A stretch of DNA of 64,000 nucleotides from Pectinatus frisingensis (GCF_015732285.1 NZ_WIQU01000054.1:88707-152706); one strand, 5' to 3'; counted from the stretch's first letter, positions 20,113 to 29,765 are shown. Numbers and translations are program-made. The notes: generated by a model not told the origin, from the letters alone.

Positions 20113-22764
20113 CTATTTTTTTAAAGTCGGCGGTAAAAATAATAGAAACATTTCCACTACATAGGATAGTTCAGTAACGGGGATGACTATACCATATATT
20201 TCTTCTATAGGGGAAAAACTTTTTTGGATTGTGTCGAACAAATCATAATGGCTTTTTTTGAGAGTGCTATAATTTTTATACGGCAATGCTTCTTTACGAA
20301 TGACACGTTCCAGCATGCATATTGAATGGAAAATGAATTTGACAAAGATGTTGTCAGTGATTGTTTGGTTGTAATTTGTTAATATTTCGTGCAGCGATTG
20401 GCCGAGCAGGTCAGTCGCTTTTTTTACGTCAATGAAGGTGGTTATATCTGATAGAGAGGTTATTATCTTATTAAATAGTTGGGAATCTACACCTTCTGCC
20501 CAAGAAAATGAATTGGAAATGCTGGATACCGTTTGCAGTTGTGACGTGTATATGAATTGGTTATTTAATAACCGTGCAATGTCATTCAAAGTAATGTCGG
20601 GCATCATGCAGCGGCGGGCGGCTTCTAATAGTAATGGCGTTGATATGTTATTGATAGTTTTTATCGTTGCCGGAAATTTAGCATTTATCATATCACCAAA
20701 ATCAACTAATGAACCCATATCTACAAGCATGAGGATACCACGGGGGGTGTTGATTCTTTTGGATAGATCAATGGCAAGTGTCAGGGTAGTGTCTATTTTT
20801 GCGTCAAGCGGCATATCTATGGCATAAATTTCAGGATTGCCCATTAGAGCTTTTACAACCTCTACCATACTGCTGGCAGTACTGCGTCCATGACATACAA
20901 CTATTATAGGGATGAAGGAGGATTTATTTTGTTTTATGGTGTGGAAGAAAGAAGCAATGATAGCAATTTCTTCCGGAGGAATTGCCATGGCAAATAATTT
21001 TGCGGCATCGGAACATATATTTTTGGATAATACATATTCATTAGGGTATTTGGCTGATATATCCTTAACATTAATGCCTGTGGCAGATTGGCCGTTTTCC
21101 AGACGATCTTTAAGCATTTCCAGATGCAGGGCCAGACTGTAGATCATTTTATTGTCATTGGCATCAAAATAGTCTTTTGTCTTTGACAGGTGATTTTTTA
21201 TCAGGTGAATAATATCAGTATTGACAATTTTATTTAATATTTCTTTATCAATTTTTACTTTTTTGTTATCGTTGATATTATTTTTTTGACGATGAAGCTT
21301 GGAATGAATTTTTTCTTTTATTGTCTCAATGGCAATACCATCTTTATAAAATGATTGGGCAGTTTTTAATATATCTTCATAAAAAGCAGCATTTACGGCA
21401 TAATCATCCTTTATTAATAAGTCACTTAACTGGTCATTAGTACCATCGAAAGTAATGGAGGTTATATCATTAAAATTAAAAGTTTTATATAATCCCTGGC
21501 GATGAGAGGTTGATTGAAAAAATTCATTTTTTAAATTATCGGTTAATTGAGAAAGCTTGATTGTTATACCTGGTGTATTATTGGGATTTACAGATAGAAC
21601 GTTCTCAATAAAGGCATTAGCACAAAGTACTTGTATATCGTTATGCAGCTGTCCGATATTACCGCTGCACTTATATGTAAGCAATACTTTTATAACTTCT
21701 TTAGAGACGATTAAAGGTTTTTTTATTATCTTTGCTTCTGTTTGGAAAAAATGGTTTATAAATTTCATACGTACTTTTAGCGGTCTTTCACTGAGCATAG
21801 GCAGGGTAATTAAAATGGGAATACGGCGAAAAAAGGTTTTTAATATGGCGGATTGCGGATTTTCTGTTGTGGCGGCTAAAATTAGGATGTTGGCTTTATG
21901 AAAATTTTCACTTTCACCTAATTTACGATATTTTCCATGATCTATAAGGGAAAATAGCATTTCCTGTCCTTCAGGCGGTAGCCGATGTATTTCATCGAGA
22001 AATAGAATTCCTCCGTCAGCCTGTCCTACGAGACCGGTAGTCTCTTTAAAGGCACCGGTAAATGCGCCTTTAGTGTGACCAAATAAATGAGATAATAGTA
22101 ATTGTGTATTTTCAGCATAATCGGAACAGTTGAAAATGATAAAAGGGGCATTTTTTTTTAAAGTTTTCATTTCTATTGCATAACGGTACATTATGTTGGC
22201 AAAAGTGGTTTTACCACTACCGGTTGGTCCTGTTATTAATGTATGGAGTCCATTAGGAGGATATAATATGGCTGCTTTAGCCTGCTTGGATTGAGTGTAA
22301 AGATCGTCAGATATGCCGATTAGATTATCAAATACATCATGATTTTTACCAGTATGTAAGTTCTTTTCATATACAGGTGGAGCGGGAAAGTTTTGATGTC
22401 GGGTGGAAATCTTGGTGGTAAGGATGGGGAGGGGGTTATCCATTGAAGTGATTCCGGTTAAATAATTCTTAAATTCAATAAAATTACTAAAGACATTTTT
22501 ATGCAAGTGGATATTATAAGTTTTTTCTAATAATGTCTTTTCAATATATAATACTGGTTTACCATTTATTTTCAATACACGGTCTTGTTTGAGGGCTGTA
22601 TTTAATTCCATGCTGACATTATTACGTAAAATACCGGTATTATTGGCAATATATATGGTTGTACAGCCTAGTTCAGGAGAAATTTCCGGATAAGTATGCT
22701 TAATGACATTATCACCATATTCTTTAAGGACATGGAAGATTTTTTGACTGCGTGAATAATGCAT
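20113..22764 (-). CDS. LevR-type sigma-54-dependent PTS activator (lacks EIIB-like domain)
   Basis: An 883-residue enhancer-binding protein. An N-terminal winged-helix region is followed by an AAA+ domain (Walker A GPTGSGKT at 179-186, sigma-54 contact loop GAFTGA at 233-238, GGILFLDEIH). Next come a first PTS-regulation domain (about 510-615), a mannose-type EIIA domain with phosphorylatable His625 in VVCHGRSTASS, and a C-terminal PRD (about 780-883). B. subtilis LevR has an EIIB-like domain between EIIA and the last PRD, but here only about 40 residues fill that place. It is divergent from the mannose-family PTS operon and should activate it through the -24/-12 promoter at 22970. Confidence 0.93.
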   Translation of the reverse strand: MHYSRSQKIFHVLKEYGDNVIKHTYPEISPELGCTTIYIANNTGILRNNVSMELNTALKQDRVLKINGKPVLYIEKTLLEKTYNIHLHKNVFSNFIEFKNYLTGITSMDNPLPILTTKISTRHQNFPAPPVYEKNLHTGKNHDVFDNLIGISDDLYTQSKQAKAAILYPPNGLHTLITGPTGSGKTTFANIMYRYAIEMKTLKKNAPFIIFNCSDYAENTQLLLSHLFGHTKGAFTGAFKETTGLVGQADGGILFLDEIHRLPPEGQEMLFSLIDHGKYRKLGESENFHKANILILAATTENPQSAILKTFFRRIPILITLPMLSERPLKVRMKFINHFFQTEAKIIKKPLIVSKEVIKVLLTYKCSGNIGQLHNDIQVLCANAFIENVLSVNPNNTPGITIKLSQLTDNLKNEFFQSTSHRQGLYKTFNFNDITSITFDGTNDQLSDLLIKDDYAVNAAFYEDILKTAQSFYKDGIAIETIKEKIHSKLHRQKNNINDNKKVKIDKEILNKIVNTDIIHLIKNHLSKTKDYFDANDNKMIYSLALHLEMLKDRLENGQSATGINVKDISAKYPNEYVLSKNICSDAAKLFAMAIPPEEIAIIASFFHTIKQNKSSFIPIIVVCHGRSTASSMVEVVKALMGNPEIYAIDMPLDAKIDTTLTLAIDLSKRINTPRGILMLVDMGSLVDFGDMINAKFPATIKTINNISTPLLLEAARRCMMPDITLNDIARLLNNQFIYTSQLQTVSSISNSFSWAEGVDSQLFNKIITSLSDITTFIDVKKATDLLGQSLHEILTNYNQTITDNIFVKFIFHSICMLERVIRKEALPYKNYSTLKKSHYDLFDTIQKSFSPIEEIYGIVIPVTELSYVVEMFLLFLPPTLKK

Positions 22765-22805
22765 GTTTAAAGTACTCCTTTATAATAATTGATACAGATT
22801 ATTGA

Positions 22806-22968
22806 TACACATAATATTAATACACATAATTTTAGCATAAAATGTGTATTAATATTAATAAATTTTTGTAGAATTGATAAAAAAAGAATATTTTTAATAT
22901 ACAAGTAACCCTTGTATATGTCTATAAACAGTTGATTTGAATAGATGATACACATGTAGTTATGTGTA
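22806..22968. promoter_or_regulatory. Repeated TACACAT/ATGTGTA sites, likely activator-binding sites
   Basis: TACACAT occurs at 22806-22812, 22821-22827 and 22949-22955, and its complement ATGTGTA at 22842-22848 and 22962-22968. Two inverted pairs result. The distal one lies about 130 bases upstream of the sigma-54 promoter, and the proximal one abuts the -24 element. These are the best candidates for the binding sites of the divergent LevR-type protein. Confidence 0.7.
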
Positions 22969-22969
22969 T

Positions 22970-22984
22970 TGGCACGGTTATTGC
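22970..22984 (+). promoter_or_regulatory. Sigma-54 (-24/-12) promoter of the mannose-family PTS operon
   Basis: TGGCAC (22970-22975), five bases, then TTGC (22981-22984) match the sigma-54 consensus exactly. The promoter lies about 40 bases upstream of the first PTS gene and downstream of a LevR-type gene in the opposite orientation, the classical arrangement. Confidence 0.92.
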
Positions 22985-23023
22985 GTTATAAAACTATAAG
23001 CTGGTAAGACAAGGAGGAATTAT

Positions 23024-23437
23024 ATGATTGCAGTTTTGCTCTTAACACATGAAGATTTTGGCAAAGCAATGCTGAAAAGTGCCGAGCTGGTGCTGGGGAC
23101 GGTTGAAAAGGCTAAAACGATGGGGCTGCATCGCGGAGATGATATTGGAGGCTTTTGCAGCGATGTTGGGGCAGCAATAAATGAATTGAACCAAGGGGAA
23201 GGTGTTTTGGTTTTTGCTGATTTATTCGGAGCAAGTCCTTATAATGCGGCTGCTATAGCGAGTTCTAAGATTAGCGTTCCTTATAAATGCATAACAGGGC
23301 TGAGCTTTCCAATGCTGTTGGAAGCATTGACAATGCGCAGCAGCTGTAACCTGGCTGAATTGACTAAGCATTGTATGGAAGCCGGGAAAAACGGAATAAA
23401 GGAATTATTTGAAGAGTTGTCATCAACAAAAGCATAA
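23024..23437 (+). CDS. PTS mannose/fructose/sorbose family EIIA
   Basis: A 137-residue EIIA domain protein with the active His9 in LLLTHEDFGKAM and the VLVFADLFGASPYNAA motif. It takes phosphate from HPr and passes it to EIIB. It is the first gene of an operon IIA-IIB-IIC-IID-dehydrogenase and starts behind AAGGAGG. Confidence 0.94.
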   Translation: MIAVLLLTHEDFGKAMLKSAELVLGTVEKAKTMGLHRGDDIGGFCSDVGAAINELNQGEGVLVFADLFGASPYNAAAIASSKISVPYKCITGLSFPMLLEALTMRSSCNLAELTKHCMEAGKNGIKELFEELSSTKA

Positions 23438-23451
23438 AGGAGAGAAAAGTT

Positions 23452-23928
23452 ATGTTAAATATTGTATTGACTAGAATTGATGATCGATTAATTCATGGAC
23501 AGGTTGTAACGGCGTGGGCCAAGGTGACAAAAGGGAATAGGATTATAGTTGTAGACGACAAGGTAGCCAATGATGAATTTATGTCAAAAATAATTAAAAT
23601 GGCAGCACCGGCGTCATTTAAGATTGGTATTCATACGGTCGAAGCGGCGGCAGAAATACTGAAAGGTGATGATATGGGGGAAAGAGTGATTGTTTTAGTT
23701 AAGACACCAATGACAGTGAAGTCACTTATGGACAATGGGGTAAAAATACAGGAACTTGATTTAGGAGGAATGGGAGCAACAAAAGGGCGTAAACAACTTT
23801 ATCGAAATATTTCTATTTCGGATGATGAAAAGATATGTTTTAAAGAATTGATTGACGATGGAGTACATGTGGTAGTGCAGATCGTACCGGATGATTCTCC
23901 AAAAGATATACAAAATTTTTTTAAATGA
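23452..23928 (+). CDS. PTS mannose/fructose/sorbose family EIIB
   Basis: A 158-residue EIIB with the phosphorylated His15 in RIDDRLIHGQVVTAWAK. It transfers phosphate to the incoming sugar or polyol. Separate EIIA and EIIB proteins resemble the levanase/sorbose systems rather than E. coli ManX. It starts 14 bases after EIIA. Confidence 0.95.
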   Translation: MLNIVLTRIDDRLIHGQVVTAWAKVTKGNRIIVVDDKVANDEFMSKIIKMAAPASFKIGIHTVEAAAEILKGDDMGERVIVLVKTPMTVKSLMDNGVKIQELDLGGMGATKGRKQLYRNISISDDEKICFKELIDDGVHVVVQIVPDDSPKDIQNFFK

Positions 23929-23945
23929 AGGGAGATAGTTAAAAA

Positions 23946-24710
23946 ATGGAAGTTACAGTGATTCAGGCAGGCTTAATAGGGTTGTTTTATTATCTTTCAT
24001 GGAGTCCATGGTTAACTTATGTTGGATTTTTTACTTTTAACAGGCCACTTTTGGCAGGTTTTATAACCGGTATTATTTTGGGACATCCATTAGAAGGAGC
24101 ATTGATTGGTGCTGGGATAAATGTAATATATTTAGGATTTATTTCAGCTGGTGGAGCTCAGATGGGGGATCCATCTTTTGCCGGTTATGTGGGGACAGCG
24201 TTGGCAATAGCATCAAATCTTGATGTAGGTACGGCAATGGCCATATCGGTACCATTGGGAACAATAGCGACGGTTCTGTGGATCGGTAAAATGACGATAA
24301 ATTCATTTTTTGTGCATTGGGCAGATAAAGAGGTAGAAAAAGGCAACATTAATATGGTGGCATTTATTAATGTAGTACCACCACAGATACTATTGTTTAT
24401 TATGAGTTTTATCCCGGCAACGCTGGTAGTTTATTATGGCCCTGCTGCTGTAAACGGAATGCTCAGCTTGCTTACACCAAATATTTTACATGTGTTCAAT
24501 GTAATAGGGGCAATGCTCCCGGCACTTGGTATTGCGATGAACTTGAAATTGATTGGTAATAGTTTTACAATGCCGTTCTTTGTTTTAGGGATTTTATGTT
24601 CAGTGTATTTTGGCATGGATATTATCATAATTTCAATAATTGGTGCAGTCATTGCTTTGACAATAAGCACTATAAATTACAGTAAAAATGATAAGGGAGG
24701 CAATGTATAA
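23946..24710 (+). CDS. PTS mannose/fructose/sorbose family EIIC
   Basis: A 254-residue membrane protein with several hydrophobic helices and the family segment GHPLEGALIGAGINVIYLGF. It forms the translocation channel with EIID. Its TAA is directly followed by the EIID ATG, so the two are translated together. Confidence 0.94.
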   Translation: MEVTVIQAGLIGLFYYLSWSPWLTYVGFFTFNRPLLAGFITGIILGHPLEGALIGAGINVIYLGFISAGGAQMGDPSFAGYVGTALAIASNLDVGTAMAISVPLGTIATVLWIGKMTINSFFVHWADKEVEKGNINMVAFINVVPPQILLFIMSFIPATLVVYYGPAAVNGMLSLLTPNILHVFNVIGAMLPALGIAMNLKLIGNSFTMPFFVLGILCSVYFGMDIIIISIIGAVIALTISTINYSKNDKGGNV

Positions 24711-25529
24711 ATGGACGCTAATAAATTAATGAAGTCCGACGTACGTAAATCATGGTTAAACTGGTTCATGTTTGCGCAGTCAAATTATAATTATGAACGC
24801 TTGCAGGCTACAGCATTTGCGCATGCAATGCTGCCAATAATGAAAAAACTTTATCCACAAGACAAAGAAGAGCAAAAACAAGGCATAATACGGCATATGT
24901 CATTTTTTAATACGGAACCAATATGCGGTTCTGTCATACATGGCGTTACGGTGGCCATGGAAGAAGAAAGGGCTGGCGGACAGCCAATCACCGATGAAGC
25001 TTTTAATGGTATAAAAACAGGACTGATGGGACCGTTGGCCGGAGTCGGGGATACGCTTACACAAGGTGTTATAACGCCGATAATGCTGGCCATATGTATT
25101 GGGATAACCAATAATAATAATATTGCCGGACCTATTATTTTTCTTGTTGCACAATTTATAATCATGACCGGGATATCTTATAATATGTGGTTTAATGGCT
25201 ATAAATATGGTAGAAGGGCAGTAGAAGAAATAATGTCGGGCGGGAAAATAAATAGAGTGATAGAAGCTGCTTCACTTTTGGGAACGATGGTAATGGGGGG
25301 ATTGGTAGGTAGATTTATTCCATTACAATTTTATCTCAATTTTGATTTAGGCGGCGGTGCTATGTTTGATTTACAATATGATTTGCTTGACAAATTAATG
25401 CCAGGACTTATTCCTTTGATTTTGACATTGGCAGTTTTACATTATGTCCGCAAAGGAACATCACCGATAAAATTGATGGGAGCATTAATTTTGTTTGGTA
25501 TTGTGACAGGCTGTTTAGGTATATTTTAA
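24711..25529 (+). CDS. PTS mannose/fructose/sorbose family EIID
   Basis: A 272-residue EIID. The N-terminal SWLNWFMFAQSNYNYERLQA, the central GLMGPLAGVGDTLTQGVITP and C-terminal membrane helices are typical. EIID exists only in this PTS family. It is followed after 34 bases by a G1PDH-like gene in the same operon. Confidence 0.95.
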   Translation: MDANKLMKSDVRKSWLNWFMFAQSNYNYERLQATAFAHAMLPIMKKLYPQDKEEQKQGIIRHMSFFNTEPICGSVIHGVTVAMEEERAGGQPITDEAFNGIKTGLMGPLAGVGDTLTQGVITPIMLAICIGITNNNNIAGPIIFLVAQFIIMTGISYNMWFNGYKYGRRAVEEIMSGGKINRVIEAASLLGTMVMGGLVGRFIPLQFYLNFDLGGGAMFDLQYDLLDKLMPGLIPLILTLAVLHYVRKGTSPIKLMGALILFGIVTGCLGIF

Positions 25530-25563
25530 GATATAAAATGTTGAAATAGAAAGGGAGATTGTA

Positions 25564-26913
25564 TTGCGCAATTGGGAAGATTATATAGATAAAAAGATAA
25601 CATGCGATTGCGGGCGTAATCATGAATGTGATATTCGGCATGTTTTGTTGAAACATGGTGCGCTTTTAGCGGTACCGGAATATGTGAAGGAAAAAGATTA
25701 CGGCAATATTTGTATTATTGCCGACATTAATACACAAAAAGCAGCCGGAAAAAAATTATATAAGATTTTTGATAAAAATAATATAAAATATAACAAATAT
25801 ATATTTTCTAACCATGAGTTAGTGCCTGACGAGCTATCGGTAGGAAAAGTCATGACTCATATTCCCAACGAATGTGATTTATTAATAGGAATTGGTTCCG
25901 GGATAATAAATGATTTGTGCAAATATATTTCTCACATGATTAAGGCTGATTATTTTATTGTTGCTACCGCACCGTCAATGGATGGCTATGCATCCGATGT
26001 CGCACCGCTAATTGTGGATAATCTTAAAACTACGTATGAAAATGTGGGACGTCCGGCGGCTATTATAGCAGATACGGCCGTATTAAAAGATGCTCCAATG
26101 CATTTAATTACCGCTGGTATTGGTGATATTTTCGGGAAATACGTTTGCTTGACAGACTGGAAGCTGGCTCATCTTATAAATGATGAATATTATTGTCCTA
26201 AATTGGTAAATATGATGTATGATGCAGTGGCTGATGTAGCAGCAGCTGCTGATAATGGCATTGCGGAACGCAATGAAACAGCGGTCGCTTCTGTGATGGA
26301 AGGATTGATACTGGCTGGTATTGATATGAGCTATAGCGGCAATTCTCGCCCTGCCTCAGGTAGTGAACATCATATGTCACATTACTGGGAAATGATTTTT
26401 TTACAACATGGACATGAAGGCGTGCATCATGGCACTAAAGTAGGTGTAGGTACGGTTATATCACTTATGCTTTATCAAAAAATGGCTGAAAAATTAAGAA
26501 ATACGACAGTATTTGCAAGACCGCATTTTGATAAAGCGGAATGGATAAAAAATATTCAGTGCGTGTATGGACCTGCAGCACCTGGTGTTATTGCACTTGA
26601 AGACCGTGTTCATAAAAACTCTGACGAAAATGTGGCACGACGGCTTGTTATGATTGAAAAACATAAAGACGCAATTATTGACTTAGCAGAAAAATTACCA
26701 TCCATAGAAGAAATAATAGATAAAATGAAAAAAATTAATGCACCGTATCTACCAAGTCAAATCGATGTTACTAAAGAAATGCTCAGAAATGGTATAATTT
26801 ATGCCAAGGAGTTGCGTAATCGTTATGGTTTGTTGCAATTGTTGTTTGACTGCGGCTGGCAGGAAGAAATTGCTGATGCAGTATGTGCACAGATAGCAAA
26901 CATAAAAGCATGA
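25564..26913 (+). CDS. Glycerol-1-phosphate-dehydrogenase-like (AraM/EgsA family) enzyme, copy 1
   Basis: A 449-residue member of the iron-type alcohol dehydrogenase superfamily, AraM/EgsA branch. It shows an N-terminal CDCGRNHE, the nucleotide loop GIGSGIINDLCKY and APSMDGYASD. The metal ligands lie in GDIFGKYVCLTDW, GSEHHMSHYWE and HHGTKVGVG. Known members oxidise or reduce sn-glycerol-1-phosphate/DHAP with NAD(P) and a divalent metal. As the last gene of a mannose-family PTS operon, it more likely oxidises the imported phosphorylated polyol; this is inference. It starts at TTG behind AAAGGGAG. A paralogue lies at 28307-29677. Confidence 0.88.
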   Translation: MRNWEDYIDKKITCDCGRNHECDIRHVLLKHGALLAVPEYVKEKDYGNICIIADINTQKAAGKKLYKIFDKNNIKYNKYIFSNHELVPDELSVGKVMTHIPNECDLLIGIGSGIINDLCKYISHMIKADYFIVATAPSMDGYASDVAPLIVDNLKTTYENVGRPAAIIADTAVLKDAPMHLITAGIGDIFGKYVCLTDWKLAHLINDEYYCPKLVNMMYDAVADVAAAADNGIAERNETAVASVMEGLILAGIDMSYSGNSRPASGSEHHMSHYWEMIFLQHGHEGVHHGTKVGVGTVISLMLYQKMAEKLRNTTVFARPHFDKAEWIKNIQCVYGPAAPGVIALEDRVHKNSDENVARRLVMIEKHKDAIIDLAEKLPSIEEIIDKMKKINAPYLPSQIDVTKEMLRNGIIYAKELRNRYGLLQLLFDCGWQEEIADAVCAQIANIKA

Positions 26914-26938
26914 AATAACAACAGTCAGAATTCATAGT

Positions 26939-27001
26939 ATAAAACAAAATGGACAACGGCGTTAAATGGGAAGGAATACGCTGTTGTCCATTCTGTTTTA
27001 T
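26939..27001. terminator. Bidirectional terminator
   Basis: A long stem (26939-26962 with 26977-27001; core AATGGACAAC/GTTGTCCATT) lies between two convergent genes. AAAACA and TGTTTTA flank it, so it can serve both the G1PDH-like operon and the phosphatase gene. Confidence 0.88.
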
Positions 27002-27015
27002 GATTCTGGAGGGTT

Positions 27016-27825
27016 TTATAAAAATGGGATAACTTCTTTTACAGAGTCAAATATAAGGTGGGGTTTGACTTTAGAAGATTCCACATCTTTAAGCTTAGTT
27101 TCACCGCTTAATACCAACATGCTGTAAAGACCGTTATTGACACCGGTAGCAATATCCGTGTATAAGCGATCGCCAACCATCAGGACTTTTTTGCCGGTTG
27201 TATTAAGACGGGCAAGTAAATATTTCACAATATCAACATTGGGTTTACCGATAATACGGTCCGGATATCTAAAAGAAGAGGCTTTTATGAAAGCGTGGAT
27301 AGCCCCGGCATCAGGAATAAAACCTGTCTTAGTAGGGCAGTTATAATCAGGGTGAGTAGCTATATATGGCAATCCGGCTCTAACAAAATCACATACCTTA
27401 GACATCTTATTATAATCCAAAGTAGTATCAAACGCTGTAACAACTAAATCTGGATTAGTGTCGTCAAGAAGAATGCCATTTTCTGCAAAGTCTTCTTTTA
27501 GTAAATCATTGCCTAAAAGAAAAACTTTTTTACCGGGATAATGCTGCTGCAAATAATAAATTGTTGCCTGTCCGGAAGTGATGATTTTATCTAAATCAAT
27601 ATCAAGTCCCATTTTATGAAGCTTATCAACGTAGTTTTTAGGACCTTTAGATGAATTGTTAGTCAGAAAAACGTATTTACGCTTAGAAGATTCAATTTTT
27701 TTGAGAAAATCTTTTGCCCCTTCTATCCAATAATCGTCGAGATAAACGGTACCATCCATGTCGAGAGCAAAATACTCGATATTTTTAATAATATCGTTCT
27801 TGTCTTCGTTTGTATTTGAAAACAT
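27016..27825 (-). CDS. HAD-IIA phosphatase, NagD/AraL type
   Basis: A 269-residue haloacid-dehalogenase phosphatase of subfamily IIA. Motif I is FALDMDGTVYLDD, motif II is FLTNNSSKGP and motif IV is MVGDRLYTDIATG, with the C2-type cap between. These enzymes hydrolyse small sugar phosphates and p-nitrophenyl phosphate. In B. subtilis the homologue AraL is next to the G1PDH AraM; here it lies between two AraM-like genes. It may relieve sugar-phosphate stress from the neighbouring PTS systems. It has its own promoter. Confidence 0.9.
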   Translation of the reverse strand: MFSNTNEDKNDIIKNIEYFALDMDGTVYLDDYWIEGAKDFLKKIESSKRKYVFLTNNSSKGPKNYVDKLHKMGLDIDLDKIITSGQATIYYLQQHYPGKKVFLLGNDLLKEDFAENGILLDDTNPDLVVTAFDTTLDYNKMSKVCDFVRAGLPYIATHPDYNCPTKTGFIPDAGAIHAFIKASSFRYPDRIIGKPNVDIVKYLLARLNTTGKKVLMVGDRLYTDIATGVNNGLYSMLVLSGETKLKDVESSKVKPHLIFDSVKEVIPFL

Positions 27826-27863
27826 TTTTTTACACCTCTTTAGTTACTTTTATCGTTGATTAG

Positions 27864-27892
27864 AGTATAACTAAATAACAAATTAATGTCAA
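27864..27892 (-). promoter_or_regulatory. Sigma-A promoter of the NagD/AraL-type gene
   Basis: On the minus strand TTGACA (27887-27892) and TATACT (27864-27869) are 17 bases apart, 39 bases upstream of the ATG. Confidence 0.8.
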
Positions 27893-28069
27893 TCGATTAT
27901 TTTAAATATAAAACAACGATTTATGCTTTTAATGATAATAAAAAAAGTAAAGTATAATAAAAAAATAACGATAAAAAGAGGCATTGTTACTGCTGATTAT
28001 ATTATAAAAGCTTTAATTATAAGGGCTTTGTCTGACAGATAAAATAAAATTATAATAAATAAAAAAAGC

Positions 28070-28097
28070 TTGATTTTTCAAAATGATTTGTTATAAT
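28070..28097 (+). promoter_or_regulatory. Sigma-A promoter of the second G1PDH-like/glucitol PTS cluster
   Basis: TTGATT (28070-28075) and TATAAT (28092-28097) are 16 bases apart. The transcript would have a leader of about 200 bases before the ATG at 28307. Confidence 0.65.
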
Positions 28098-28306
28098 AAA
28101 ACCAATAAAGAATAGTAAAACAAAATAAACGAAAGATTTAAACAGAAAAAGGACATGATTTAATTTTGTAAAATGAATCATATCTGGAAGATTTCGGTTC
28201 AATGAATAAATGGTGGTGTTTATTGAATAGAATATGACGGGCATGTTGTATATACGTTGAGCATTTTTGTAATCTATTGCATCTATTGCAGAAGGGATGA
28301 AAATAC

Positions 28307-29677
28307 ATGAAATTAACAGCAGAAGCAGTAAGCAAAATGGAAATCAATGATTTTATCGGAAAGAGAATTCCGTGTGAATGCGGTCGGGAACATTATATGA
28401 ATGTTGATAAAGTTATTATTGGGAATGGTGTCATAAATCAAGTTGCTGATATTGTTGAAGAATATAAAAGCAAACATCCGTTAATAGTAGCAGATTCACA
28501 TACGTACAAGGTAGCGGGCAGTCTTGTGGAAAATTTATTAAAACAAAAAGGTGTCGATTATAAGATAGTTATATATACTGTGGATCGTGACTTGGTTCCG
28601 GATGAGCAGGCCATGGGAAAATTGATTTTGGCGGTTGATAATTCAACGGATTTTCTTATCGCTGTTGGTTCGGGAGTACTTAATGATCTTACTAAATATA
28701 TAAGCGGTCGTACGGGAATAAGATCAATGATTGTCGCCACGGCTCCTTCGATGGATGGTTTTGTATCAGACACATCAGCGCTCACAATAGATAATTTGAA
28801 AACAAGTGTCCCTTGTGCATTACCCAAAGTAGTTTTAGGTGATGTCGATATATTGAAGAAAGCACCGGAAAGAATGATTTTGGCAGGACTTGGCGATATG
28901 ATAGGCAAATGTTCAGCACTTGTTGACTGGCAACTAAGCAGAATAATAAACGATGAGTACTATTGCCCGGCAACTGCAAAGATATCAGCCGATGCTATCC
29001 AAAAATGTATAGATAACATTGATGGTGTAAAAACACGTTCTGATGCTGCCATTGGTAATATTATGGATGGATTGCTCCGTACGGGCATAGCTATGAGTTA
29101 TGTTAACAATTCCCGTCCAGCATCAGGAAGTGAACACCATTTGTCACATTATTGGGAAATGATGTTTTTATTCCAAGGCAAGGAAGCACTTTTGCATGGC
29201 ACAAAAGTCGGTCTTACCAGTATTTTAGTTGGCAAGATTTATGAAACATTCGCTCAGGAAAAAGTGGATTTCACTGCAGCAATAGATGCTGCCAAAAAAT
29301 TTGATGAAGCTGAATGGGAACAGGATATCAAACGTCTTTATGGTAAAGCGGCGCCGGGAATATTGAGAAATGCTGCTAAGGATAAAAGAAATTCTGTGGA
29401 AAACCGCATCAAGCGTATAGAAAAGATTAGAGATAATTTTGATAAAATTATTGCTTTGGCAAAAATGGCAAAAACAGCGGCATTTATTGAGAATATTATG
29501 AAACGGGCTGGTGCACCGCTTCGTCCCCAGGATGTGGGTGTTGATGAAACAATCGTTCATAATAGTATGATGATCGCTAAGGAAGTTCGTCAGCGCTACA
29601 CTATATTAAATATGCTTTCAGATCTTGGTTTGACAGAAAAATATACAAAAGTAATAGACGATTTTATTAAGGAATAG
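28307..29677 (+). CDS. Glycerol-1-phosphate-dehydrogenase-like (AraM/EgsA family) enzyme, copy 2
   Basis: A 456-residue paralogue of the protein at 25564-26913. It shares CECGREHY near the N-terminus, GSGVLNDLTKY, APSMDGFVSD, GDMIGKCSALVDWQL, GSEHHLSHYWE and HGTKVGL, so the metal and nucleotide sites look intact. It stands before gutM and a glucitol-type PTS, suggesting that it handles the phosphorylated polyol imported by that system. In ordinary glucitol operons this role is filled by a short-chain dehydrogenase, which is absent here. The exact substrate is unknown. Confidence 0.88.
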   Translation: MKLTAEAVSKMEINDFIGKRIPCECGREHYMNVDKVIIGNGVINQVADIVEEYKSKHPLIVADSHTYKVAGSLVENLLKQKGVDYKIVIYTVDRDLVPDEQAMGKLILAVDNSTDFLIAVGSGVLNDLTKYISGRTGIRSMIVATAPSMDGFVSDTSALTIDNLKTSVPCALPKVVLGDVDILKKAPERMILAGLGDMIGKCSALVDWQLSRIINDEYYCPATAKISADAIQKCIDNIDGVKTRSDAAIGNIMDGLLRTGIAMSYVNNSRPASGSEHHLSHYWEMMFLFQGKEALLHGTKVGLTSILVGKIYETFAQEKVDFTAAIDAAKKFDEAEWEQDIKRLYGKAAPGILRNAAKDKRNSVENRIKRIEKIRDNFDKIIALAKMAKTAAFIENIMKRAGAPLRPQDVGVDETIVHNSMMIAKEVRQRYTILNMLSDLGLTEKYTKVIDDFIKE

Positions 29678-29711
29678 GTTTTGTGTGATCTAATAGGTTT
29701 TTATCAAATAA

Positions 29712-29751
29712 TTGCGGCATAAGAGAGTATAAAATCTCTCCTATGTTGCAA
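29712..29751 (+). other. Interrupted palindrome before gutM
   Basis: Short matched blocks TTGC, CATA and AGAG are mirrored by CTCT, TATG and GCAA around a TATAAAAT centre. It can form a stem with internal mismatches in the mRNA, just upstream of the gutM ribosome binding site. It could be an operator or an RNA structure. Confidence 0.4.
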
Positions 29752-29765
29752 CTGTAGGTGGTAAA

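Larger units (their letters stand above)
27826..28306. other. 481-base intergenic region with divergent promoters
   Basis: No gene recognised; very rich in A and T. It holds one minus-strand promoter and one plus-strand promoter, listed separately. AACGATAAAA occurs at about 27848 (as the complement) and near 27967. About 200 bases of leader would precede the second G1PDH-like gene; no known riboswitch was recognised in it. Confidence 0.5.
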
